From Gammaproteobacteria bacterium (GTDB lineage: Bacteria; Pseudomonadota; Gammaproteobacteria; Xanthomonadales; Xanthomonadaceae): 6,834 bases of DNA. Of this stretch, positions 1 through 6,834 are shown in pieces. The notes below the pieces were generated by a model. That model was not told where the DNA came from. It searched no databases and saw nothing but the letters and a program-made list of their open reading frames with translations. A program made the position numbers and the translations under genes. How positions within the stretch are numbered: position 1 is the stretch's first letter; each line of letters begins with the position of its first letter. The stretch lies in NCBI GenBank assembly GCA_012510865.1, contig JAAZHF010000377.1:1-6834 (forward strand), in the 5' to 3' direction.

Positions 1-9
1 GCTGTGTCC

Positions 10-25
10 TACGACCAAAGTCGTT
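10..25 (+). promoter_or_regulatory. Candidate CrbR operator, site A (upstream of DUF485-actP)
   Basis: The 16 bases TACGACCAAAGTCGTT contain a perfect 5-base inverted repeat, ACGAC (11-15) and GTCGT (20-24), around CAAA. The core GACCAAAGTC closely matches the dyad upstream of acs (GACCAAGGTC at 3764-3773). Dimeric LuxR/NarL-type regulators bind such short dyads, and a CrbR-like regulator is encoded in this window, so I infer a CrbR operator. The inverted repeat is seen directly; the identity of the bound protein is inference. Confidence 0.5.
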
Positions 26-39
26 CTACCAAGGTCGTC
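26..39 (+). promoter_or_regulatory. Candidate CrbR operator, site B (promoter-proximal)
   Basis: CTACCAAGGTCGTC repeats the motif with the right half intact (AAGGTCGT) and a degenerate left half (TACC in place of GACC). Its central AA (31-32) lies 14 bases after that of site A (17-18). The centre of site B is about 31 bases before a TACATT box at 63-68 (4 of 6 matches to TATAAT), which would put the site near -43, a usual position for an activator touching RNA polymerase. No convincing -35 box is visible, as expected for an activator-dependent promoter. The start site is not known. Confidence 0.4.
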
Positions 40-155
40 TGTGATCGGGTTTTCATGCTCCGTACATTCCGGCACACACCATCCAGAACTGCGTGTCCGC
101 CGGGGTGGACGCGGACACCGATCCAGAAACAGGGAATTTCCGAGGGAGACAGGCA

Positions 156-473
156 ATGGGTTCTCGAACTGATGATGTGACAGCACGGGTGCTGGCCAAC
201 CCGAAATATCACCAGCTGGTACGCAAGCGCAATGCGATCAGTCTGGTGTTCTTCGTGGTGATGCTGGTGATCTACGCCGGGTTCATCCTGACCCTGGCCT
301 TCGTACCGGAGTTGTTTGCACGGCCGAGCGGCGCCGGCTTCACGACCAGCATCGGGGTATTGACGGCCACGCTGGTGGCGGGCAGTGCGGTGGTGATGAT
401 CGCGGCCTATGTGCAGGTCTCCAACAAAGTGTTCGATCCGCTGATCCGCGCCATTGTGGAGGACGCGACATGA
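156..473 (+). CDS. DUF485 family inner-membrane protein, ActP partner
   Basis: A 105-residue protein of the DUF485 (YjcH-like) family, which is almost always encoded directly upstream of the acetate symporter actP. Its biochemical role is unknown; an accessory role for the symporter is inferred from this conserved pairing. It shows the family layout: a charged N-terminus with [12 protein letters not shown] (15-26), a first membrane helix at about 28-50 ending before PELFARP, a second helix at about 65-86, and a conserved tail NKVFDPL (90-96). I chose the ATG at 156 because AGGGAG (143-148) stands 7 bases upstream and the protein then starts where family members do. An in-frame GTG at 93 would add 21 residues with no family resemblance. 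The stop overlaps the actP start (ATGA, 470-473), so the two are very likely translationally coupled. Its GC content, about 58% in two 60-base stretches counted by eye, is below that of the genes to the right. Confidence 0.9.
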   Translation: MGSRTDDVTARVLANPKYHQLVRKRNAISLVFFVVMLVIYAGFILTLAFVPELFARPSGAGFTTSIGVLTATLVAGSAVVMIAAYVQVSNKVFDPLIRAIVEDAT

Positions 474-2140
474 TCCGTTCCCTGCTTTTCCTGGCGATGC
501 TGGGCCTGCTGCCGGGCGTGGCGCTGGCGCAGGGCAATGGCGAAGCCCAGGCCAACACGCCGGCCGTCGTGATGTTCCTGGTGTTCATCGTCGCCACGAT
601 GGGCATCACCTGGTGGGCCGCACGGCGCTCCAAGACCACGGCCGACTTCTACACCGCCGGTGGTGGCATCTCCGGCTTCCAGAACGGCCTGGCGATCGCC
701 GGCGATTACCTGTCGGCGGCCTCGTTCCTGGGCATCGCCGGCATGGTCTACGTCAGCGGCTTCGACGGCATGATCTATGCCATCGGGTTCCTGTTCGGCT
801 GGCCGGTGGTGATGTTCCTGATCGCCGAGCGGCTGCGGAACCTGGGCCGCTACAACTTCGCCGACGTCACCTCGTACCGGCTGTCGGAAACGCCGCTGCG
901 CGTGCTCGCGGCCAGCGCCTCGCTGCTGATCATCGCGCTGTACCTGATCGCGCAGATGGTGGGCGCCGGCAAGCTGATCGTGCTGCTGTTCGGCATCCGC
1001 TACGAGCTCGCGGTGGTGATCGTGGGCGCGCTGATGATCGTCTACGTCGCCTTCGGCGGCATGACCGCCACCACCTGGGTGCAGATCATCAAGGCGGTGC
1101 TGATGCTGCTGGGCGCGACCCTGATGGCCTTCCTGGTGCTGATGGCGTTCCGCTTCAACCCCGACACCATGCTCGCCGAGGCGGTGCGCGTGCACCCGAC
1201 GCAGGTCGCGATCATGGCCCCGGGCTCGCAGGTGAGCGGCAACCCGCTGAACGCGCTGTCGCTCGGCATCGCCCTGGCCTTCGGCACCGCCGGCCTGCCG
1301 CACATCCTGATGCGGTTCTTCACGGTGCCGAACGCGCAGGAAGCGCGGAAGTCGGTGATCTGGGCCAGCTCGTTCATCGGCTACTTCTACCTGCTGACCT
1401 TCATCATCGGCTTCGGCGGCATCGCCCTCCTGTGGCAGCACCCGGAGTTCTTCGCCACGGGGCCGGACGGCAACATCGACATCATCAACGGGCTGATCGG
1501 CGGCACCAACATGGTCGCGGTGCACCTGGCGAACGCGGTCGGCGGCAGCCTGCTGCTCGGCTTCCTGGCGGCGGTCACCTTCGCCACGATCGTGGCGGTG
1601 GTCGCGGGCCTGGCACTGGCCGGCGCGGCGGCGATCTCGCACGACCTGTACGCGAACGTCTTCGCCAAGGGCCGGGCCACCGAGAAGCAGCAGATGCGGA
1701 TCTCGCGCATCTCCACGGTGACCCTGGGGGTGATCGCGATCCTGCTCGGCATCGTGTTCGAGAACCAGAACGTGGCCTTCATGGTCGGCCTGGCGTTCGC
1801 GGTCGCCGCCAGCGCCAACTTCCCGGTGCTGGTGCTCTCGATCGCCTGGCGCGGCTGCACCACGCGCGGCGCGACCATCGGCGGCTTCGTCGGCCTGGTC
1901 GTGGCCACCGCCTGGGTGACCCTGAGCAGCACGGTGTGGGTGGACGTCTTCGGCTTCGCCGAGGCCATCGTCCCCTTCCCGAACCCCGGCATCCTGTCGA
2001 TCCCGCTGGCGTTCTTCTCGATCTGGCTGTTCTCCGTCCTCGACCGCAGCAAGCGGGCCGACCGCGAGCGCGCCGCCTTCGACGCCCTCCGGGTGCGCAG
2101 CGAGACCGGCATCGGCGCCGCCACCGCGGCGGCCCACTAG
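470..2140 (+). CDS. actP: Cation/acetate symporter ActP
   Basis: A 556-residue sodium:solute symporter (SSF/SLC5 family) of the ActP type, close to the roughly 550 residues of E. coli ActP. Family members take up acetate and other short monocarboxylates across the inner membrane, driven by a cation gradient. Visible features: an N-terminal signal-like segment ending in ALA-QG (cut after about residue 20), typical of ActP; about 13 hydrophobic helices; [21 protein letters not shown] (64-84), in the conserved first repeat helix; the SSF motif [10 protein letters not shown] (196-205); [15 protein letters not shown] (272-286), highly typical of ActP; and a cytoplasmic tail rich in charged residues and then alanine. 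GGAGG (458-462) lies 7 bases before the ATG, inside the end of the DUF485 gene, and the two genes overlap by 4 bases. The gene ends ahead of a strong terminator facing a convergent porin gene. No frameshift or missing segment was seen. Confidence 0.93.
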   Translation: MIRSLLFLAMLGLLPGVALAQGNGEAQANTPAVVMFLVFIVATMGITWWAARRSKTTADFYTAGGGISGFQNGLAIAGDYLSAASFLGIAGMVYVSGFDGMIYAIGFLFGWPVVMFLIAERLRNLGRYNFADVTSYRLSETPLRVLAASASLLIIALYLIAQMVGAGKLIVLLFGIRYELAVVIVGALMIVYVAFGGMTATTWVQIIKAVLMLLGATLMAFLVLMAFRFNPDTMLAEAVRVHPTQVAIMAPGSQVSGNPLNALSLGIALAFGTAGLPHILMRFFTVPNAQEARKSVIWASSFIGYFYLLTFIIGFGGIALLWQHPEFFATGPDGNIDIINGLIGGTNMVAVHLANAVGGSLLLGFLAAVTFATIVAVVAGLALAGAAAISHDLYANVFAKGRATEKQQMRISRISTVTLGVIAILLGIVFENQNVAFMVGLAFAVAASANFPVLVLSIAWRGCTTRGATIGGFVGLVVATAWVTLSSTVWVDVFGFAEAIVPFPNPGILSIPLAFFSIWLFSVLDRSKRADRERAAFDALRVRSETGIGAATAAAH

Positions 2141-2163
2141 GCCCCGCGGAAGCGGCAAAGGAA

Positions 2164-2192
2164 AAGGGGCGTGCACCTGGTGCACGCCCCTT
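2164..2192. terminator. Bidirectional intrinsic terminator between actP and porin
   Basis: GGGGCGTGCA (2166-2175) and TGCACGCCCC (2181-2190) form a perfect 10-bp stem with a 5-base loop CCTGG. Pairing extends by two A-T pairs (2164-2165 with 2191-2192). The plus strand continues with TTCTTCGTTC. On the minus strand the stem is followed by TTTTCCTTT, a good U-rich tract. The hairpin sits between two converging genes, 25 bases past the actP stop and about 20 bases past the porin stop, so it can end transcription from both sides. The better U-tract is on the porin strand. Confidence 0.88.
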
Positions 2193-2210
2193 CTTCGTTC
2201 CCCCCTGCAG

Positions 2211-3629
2211 CTAGAAGGAATACTTGACGTGCGTGTGCACGCGCGTCAGGTCGCCTTCGCGGTCGTCCTCGAGGAAGCGCTGGCCGAAGATCAGCTCCGC
2301 GCCGATGTCGAGCTTCGGGAACGGCGAGTAGATCAGGTTGGCGTGGAACGAATGCGCCATCTCGGTCACGCCGAAGCCGGTCAGGGCCTTGTCGTTGTCG
2401 AACTCGGCGCGCGAGTACATCAGGTTGCTGCGCAGCTTCGGGGTGAATGCGTGCCGCCAGGCGACGAAGGCGCCGTAGCCGTCGAGCGCGTGGATGTCGC
2501 CATTGGCGTCGGCCAGCACGTCGCTGCCCAGGCCGAAGGCGAGGTAGCGCCCGATGCCGGAGCCGGCGTTGACCGCGTAGCGGATGTCGTCGCTGGCGCC
2601 GATGTTGAAGCGGCCCGAAACGCTGACCGCGGCGCCGGTCTCGTCGGCGTCGCCGAGCTTGTACTGGCGCAGCAGGCCCGCCACCGAGAAGTGGCCCCAG
2701 CTCCCCTTCGTGACATAGCGCGCGGTGAAGTCGGGCAGGCTGTTGTCGCCGCTGCGGAACTGGGCGCCGCCGCCGAACGGGGTGACCGTGGTCTCGGGGT
2801 TCTCGATCGAGAACGACCACGGGCCCTTCGTGTAGCGCAGCTGGGCCTGGCGCACGAAGACGGTGCCGTCCGTCGGACCGACGAAGTCGACCGCCTCGGG
2901 CAGCGCCGCCACGTCCATGAAGTTCGACCAGGTCTGGCCGGCCAGCCATTCGTTCCAGCCGACGTACGCGTGGCGCACGGTCACGCCGTGGGTGTTGGTG
3001 GAGGCCTCGTTGCCGAGGTTGGCGCTGCCACCGCCGAACATGTCGACCTCGATGAGCGCCTTGATCGTGTCGCCGCCGTCGGTGACGTGGTCGGCGCCGA
3101 GCCAGCAGCGCGAGAACGCGGCGTGCGAGTCGAAGTACGCGTCGCCGCCCTCCGCGCCCGGGCCTCCCACGGGGATGGTCGAGGGCAGGTAGAACATGCG
3201 CCCGGCGCCACCGTCGGCGATGCGGCCGTCGCTGGTGTCGGTGGCCATGGCGTCGAACTTGATCATGCCGCCGTAGGAGAAGGTGGTGCCGGGGCTGGCC
3301 GCGGTCATGATCGGCGTCGACCGGATCCGCGGCCCGCCCTCGCCGGGGGCCGCGGCCGCGGCGGGTGCCGATGGGGCCAGGCCCGCTTCGGCGGGGGTCG
3401 CGGCCACGCCGGCGCCGGCCGGTTGCTGCCGGGCGACGAGCTGCTCGACGAGGCGCTCGAGCTCGGCCACGCGGGCCTCCAGTTCGCGCTCCTTCGCGGT
3501 CTGCGCCAGGGCGGCCCCCGGCGCGAGAAGGGCCACCATCACGGCGGCGGCGAGCAGCCGGCGGGGGGGCTTGGGGACAGGCGTGGGCCTGCCAGGGCGG
3601 GTCCCGATCGGGACGGGGAATGCGCTCAT
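2211..3629 (-). CDS. DcaP-like outer-membrane porin
   Basis: A 472-residue outer-membrane beta-barrel of the DcaP-like type. Layout: basic N-region (to about 24), hydrophobic stretch and signal cleavage at ALA-QT (after about residue 42); a short coiled coil at about 44-68 with heptad leucines (ELEARVAELERLVEQLVARQQ region); an Ala/Pro-rich linker (about 71-100); then a barrel of alternating strands with SYGGMIKFDAMAT (118-130), GWNEWLAGQTWSNFMD (224-239) and a C-terminal KYSF, the terminal Phe that the BAM machinery recognises. DcaP of Acinetobacter is a trimeric porin with an N-terminal coiled coil that favours dicarboxylates and other anions. Here an acetate or small-anion channel is inferred only from its position between actP and acs. 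The ATG at 3629 is chosen because GGAGGG (3633-3638) precedes it; an upstream in-frame ATG at 3716 would place 29 arginine-rich residues before the signal peptide. It is divergent from acs and convergent with actP. Confidence 0.82.
   Translation of the reverse strand: MSAFPVPIGTRPGRPTPVPKPPRRLLAAAVMVALLAPGAALAQTAKERELEARVAELERLVEQLVARQQPAGAGVAATPAEAGLAPSAPAAAAAPGEGGPRIRSTPIMTAASPGTTFSYGGMIKFDAMATDTSDGRIADGGAGRMFYLPSTIPVGGPGAEGGDAYFDSHAAFSRCWLGADHVTDGGDTIKALIEVDMFGGGSANLGNEASTNTHGVTVRHAYVGWNEWLAGQTWSNFMDVAALPEAVDFVGPTDGTVFVRQAQLRYTKGPWSFSIENPETTVTPFGGGAQFRSGDNSLPDFTARYVTKGSWGHFSVAGLLRQYKLGDADETGAAVSVSGRFNIGASDDIRYAVNAGSGIGRYLAFGLGSDVLADANGDIHALDGYGAFVAWRHAFTPKLRSNLMYSRAEFDNDKALTGFGVTEMAHSFHANLIYSPFPKLDIGAELIFGQRFLEDDREGDLTRVHTHVKYSF
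3601..3614. repeat. Perfect 14-bp palindrome at the 5' end of the porin gene
   Basis: GTCCCGATCGGGAC is fully self-complementary and begins 15 bases inside the porin reading frame, encoding part of PVPIGTR in the signal-peptide N-region. In mRNA it could fold as a 5-bp GC-rich stem with a GATC loop close to the ribosome binding site. It might modulate initiation, or simply reflect codon choice at high GC. Confidence 0.4.
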
Positions 3630-3694
3630 GTTCCCTCCAGGGTGGCGCTCACGGGCCAGCCGCCCGGCGCGGAGGATCCGCCCCCGGGATGGCC

Positions 3695-3718
3695 CCCGCA
3701 CGATGCTGCGGGGCATCG
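3695..3718 (-). promoter_or_regulatory. Two interlocked inverted repeats in the porin leader/promoter
   Basis: Read on the minus strand, this stretch is four abutting 6-mers: CGATGC, CCCGCA, GCATCG and TGCGGG. The third is the reverse complement of the first and the fourth that of the second (pattern a b a' b'). Two 6-bp hairpins can form but not both in full at once; the second stem gains a seventh pair (3694 with 3713). It lies 66-89 bases before the porin ATG. If transcription starts upstream of it, it could act as a switchable leader structure; if not, it may be a double protein site. The pairing is seen directly; any function is inference. Confidence 0.35.
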
Positions 3719-3733
3719 GCGTACCATCCTATT

Positions 3734-3745
3734 CGCCATTGGTCG
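3734..3745 (-). promoter_or_regulatory. Candidate CrbR operator facing the porin gene
   Basis: On the minus strand this reads CGACCAATGGCG, matching site A (CGACCAAAGTCG, 12-23) at 10 of 12 positions. It sits inside a longer imperfect dyad, ATTCG (3731-3735) and CGAAT (3744-3748). The centre is about 31 bases upstream, in the porin direction, of a weak CAGCAT box (3708 to 3703), similar to the spacing at the other two promoters. The porin promoter itself is not clear. Confidence 0.35.
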
Positions 3746-3761
3746 AATGGGCGTCCGCGGC

Positions 3762-3775
3762 TAGACCAAGGTCTA
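3762..3775 (+). promoter_or_regulatory. Candidate CrbR operator of acs
   Basis: TAGACCAAGGTCTA is a perfect 6-base inverted repeat around a central AA and the cleanest copy of the motif in the window. It shares GACCAARGTC with site A and CCAAGGTC with site B. It lies 61 bases before the acs ATG. Its centre is about 31 bases before a weak CAAACT box (3799-3804), placing the dyad near -42 if that box is used; a TGCAAT box at 3789-3794 is an alternative. No -35 match is visible, consistent with an activator-dependent promoter. CrbR as the bound protein is inference from the encoded regulator and from known CrbR control of acs elsewhere. Confidence 0.5.
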
Positions 3776-3836
3776 AACCGGCCTTCGTTGCAATGCGGCA
3801 AACTGGGGTCGACACGTTCCAGGAGGGTGAACCGCC

Positions 3837-5780
<1,944 letters not shown>

Positions 5781-5786
5781 TCCGAC

Positions 5787-6455
5787 GTGGCCACCCTGCT
5801 GATCGCCGACGACCACCCCCTGTTCCGCGAAGCGCTGCGGGGCGTGGTCGCGCGGATCCTGCCGGGGGCCACGCTGCGCGAGGCGGAGAGCGTGGAGACG
5901 CTCTATGCCCTGGTCGAGTCCGAGCCCGACGCCGACCTGCTCCTGCTCGACCTCAACATGCCGGGCGCCCAGGGCTTCAGCGCGCTGGTGCACCTGCGCG
6001 CCCGGCATCCCGAACTGCCGGTGGTGGTGGTCTCGGCGCGCGAGGAGCCGGCGGTGATGCGCCGCGCGCGCGACCACGGCGCCATGGGCTTCATTCCCAA
6101 GTCGGCCGATTCGGCCACCCTCGGCGAAGCGCTCGCCCGCGTTCTGGACGGCGACCGCTGGGCGCCCGCGGCCGCGCAGGCGGCCCCTGCCGCCGGCCCG
6201 GACGAGCACGATGCCGCCCAGCGCGTGGCCGGCCTGACGCCGCAGCAGTTCCGCGTGCTGCAGATGCTCGGCGCGGGCCTTCTGAACAAGCAGATCGCCT
6301 GGGAACTGGGCGTGTCCGAGGCCACGGTCAAGGCGCACATGACCGCGATCCTGCGGAAGCTGGGTGCGAACAACCGCACACAGGCGGTACTGATCGCCGG
6401 CAGGCTGGCGCTGGACCCGGGCGCCATCGCGCCCCAACCCGACGAGTTCGACTGA
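5787..6455 (+). CDS. crbR: LuxR/NarL-family response regulator, probable CrbR
   Basis: A 222-residue two-domain response regulator. The receiver domain (about 1-120) has the acidic pair Asp8-Asp9, phospho-acceptor Asp55 in LLLLDLNMPG, Ser83 at the switch position and Lys105 in GFIPKSA. After an Ala/Pro-rich linker (about 125-145) comes a LuxR-type helix-turn-helix (about 149-205): LTPQQFRVLQMLGAGLLNKQ (150-169), then IAWELGVSEATVKAHM. The unusual LTPQQFRVL in place of LTPREREVL, together with NKQIA, resembles CrbR/ErdR-type regulators that activate acs. Position next to acs and facing a hybrid kinase receiver supports the name. The start is a GTG 6 bases after the acs stop; only a loose GGCGGGG lies upstream, so translation is probably coupled to acs. 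The gene would therefore be expressed with its presumed target. It is convergent, 9 bases apart, with the kinase gene. Confidence 0.82.
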   Translation: MATLLIADDHPLFREALRGVVARILPGATLREAESVETLYALVESEPDADLLLLDLNMPGAQGFSALVHLRARHPELPVVVVSAREEPAVMRRARDHGAMGFIPKSADSATLGEALARVLDGDRWAPAAAQAAPAAGPDEHDAAQRVAGLTPQQFRVLQMLGAGLLNKQIAWELGVSEATVKAHMTAILRKLGANNRTQAVLIAGRLALDPGAIAPQPDEFD

Positions 6456-6468
6456 CGCGACCCGTCAG
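6452..6468. repeat. Short inverted repeat spanning both convergent stop codons
   Basis: CTGACG (6452-6457) and CGTCAG (6463-6468) form a perfect 6-bp stem with loop CGACC. One arm contains the crbR TGA (6453-6455), the other the complement of the crbS TGA (6465-6467). It could be a minimal bidirectional terminator, but neither strand has a T-tract after it, so this is uncertain. Confidence 0.35.
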
Positions 6469-6834
6469 GGCACGTGCCCGGCCACGTGCGCGCTCCGCTG
6501 CGCCGCCAGGAAGGCCCGCAGCGACGCCGGCTTGATCGGCTTGGTCAGCACCCGGTAGCCGCGCGCCCGTGCCGCCCGCTTCACCTGGTCGCTTCCGTCG
6601 GCCGTCACCAGCGCGCCGGGCACCCGCGGCCCGTGCTCGCGCAGGGCGTCCAGCGTGTCCAGCCCGTCCATGCGGTCGTGCAGGTGGTAGTCCACCAGCA
6701 GCACGTCGGGGGCCCGCTCCATCTTGCGCAGCGCCTCGTCGACCGTGGTCGCGCGCAGCACGTCGATCTTCCAGCGGCCGAGCAGCAGCACCATCCCCGA
6801 GAGGATGTCGACGTCGTTGTCGACGCAGAGCACC
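6465..6834 (-). CDS. crbS: Hybrid sensor histidine kinase, C-terminal receiver domain (partial), probable CrbS
   Basis: An open frame entering from the right edge and ending at the TGA complement at 6465-6467; only the last 123 or so residues are present and the true start is outside the window. The visible part is one receiver domain: an acidic pocket in LCVDNDVDIL near the edge, a phospho-acceptor Asp in LLVDYHLHD (about residue 48 of the visible part), the Thr of VTAD (about 77) and the Lys of LTKPIKP (about 98). A receiver at the C-terminus, opposite a NarL-type regulator beside acs, fits CrbS, a hybrid kinase whose N-terminus is an SLC5-type transporter domain followed by PAS and kinase domains. 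None of these upstream domains can be seen here, so the name rests on context and the receiver alone. A stand-alone receiver protein is less likely, because the frame opens directly at the receiver's first strand with no start signal in view. Confidence 0.72.
   Translation of the reverse strand, partial: VLCVDNDVDILSGMVLLLGRWKIDVLRATTVDEALRKMERAPDVLLVDYHLHDRMDGLDTLDALREHGPRVPGALVTADGSDQVKRAARARGYRVLTKPIKPASLRAFLAAQRSAHVAGHVP

Noticed and set aside
71..84. GGCAC as a sigma-54 -24 element upstream of DUF485
   Set aside because: The position where GC of the -12 element should be (83-84) is CC, so the spacing rule fails.
93..155. GTG start at 93 for the DUF485 gene
   Set aside because: It lacks a clear ribosome binding site and adds residues unlike the family; the ATG at 156 has AGGGAG at good spacing.
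407..2185. Long open frames opposite or offset to actP (592 and 586 codons)
   Set aside because: They are shadows of actP in a high-GC genome: composition is low-complexity Arg/His/Asp/Gly-rich with no domain, whereas the 470-2140 frame has every ActP motif.
2926..2934. GACCAGGTC as another copy of the dyad motif
   Set aside because: It lies inside the porin gene in codons for a conserved barrel motif and has a one-base rather than two-base centre.
3630..3716. ATG at 3716 as porin start
   Set aside because: It would put 29 Arg-rich residues before the signal peptide and ignore the strong GGAGGG just before the ATG at 3629.
3780..3793. GG...TTGCAA as a sigma-54 promoter for acs
   Set aside because: Only 8 bases separate GG from GC instead of 10.

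Overview
The window comes from a high-GC gammaproteobacterium. Gene order, the Acs, ActP and DcaP-like porin sequences, and dense G/C third positions suggest Xanthomonadales (Lysobacter/Luteimonas/Xanthomonas-like). This taxonomic call is inference from sequence style, not from a search.

The whole window reads as one acetate-uptake and acetate-activation locus with its own two-component control. From left to right: a leader with two copies of an imperfect dyad (about 10-39); a DUF485 inner-membrane protein (156-473, +) overlapping by ATGA with the acetate symporter actP (470-2140, +); a strong bidirectional terminator (2164-2192); a DcaP-like outer-membrane porin in convergent orientation (2211-3629, -); a 207-base divergent regulatory region (3630-3836) carrying two more copies of the dyad; acetyl-CoA synthetase acs (3837-5780, +); a LuxR/NarL-family response regulator 6 bases downstream, best read as crbR (5787-6455, +); and, convergent with it, the C-terminal receiver domain of a hybrid histidine kinase running off the right edge, best read as crbS (6465-6834, -).

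Working model: acetate crosses the outer membrane (possibly through the porin) and the inner membrane through ActP, and is activated by Acs to acetyl-CoA. CrbS/CrbR is known in Vibrio and Pseudomonas to switch on acs and related acetate genes. The window places all these parts together. A recurring site with core GACCAA-R-GTC lies upstream of each of the three transcription units (DUF485-actP, porin, acs-crbR), which makes it a candidate CrbR operator. Because crbR appears to be co-transcribed with acs, it may be amplified by its own output.

No tRNA, rRNA, CRISPR array, insertion sequence or phage gene was seen. The functional calls are well supported by motifs. The regulatory sites, their assignment to CrbR and the promoter boxes are inference from pattern alone.
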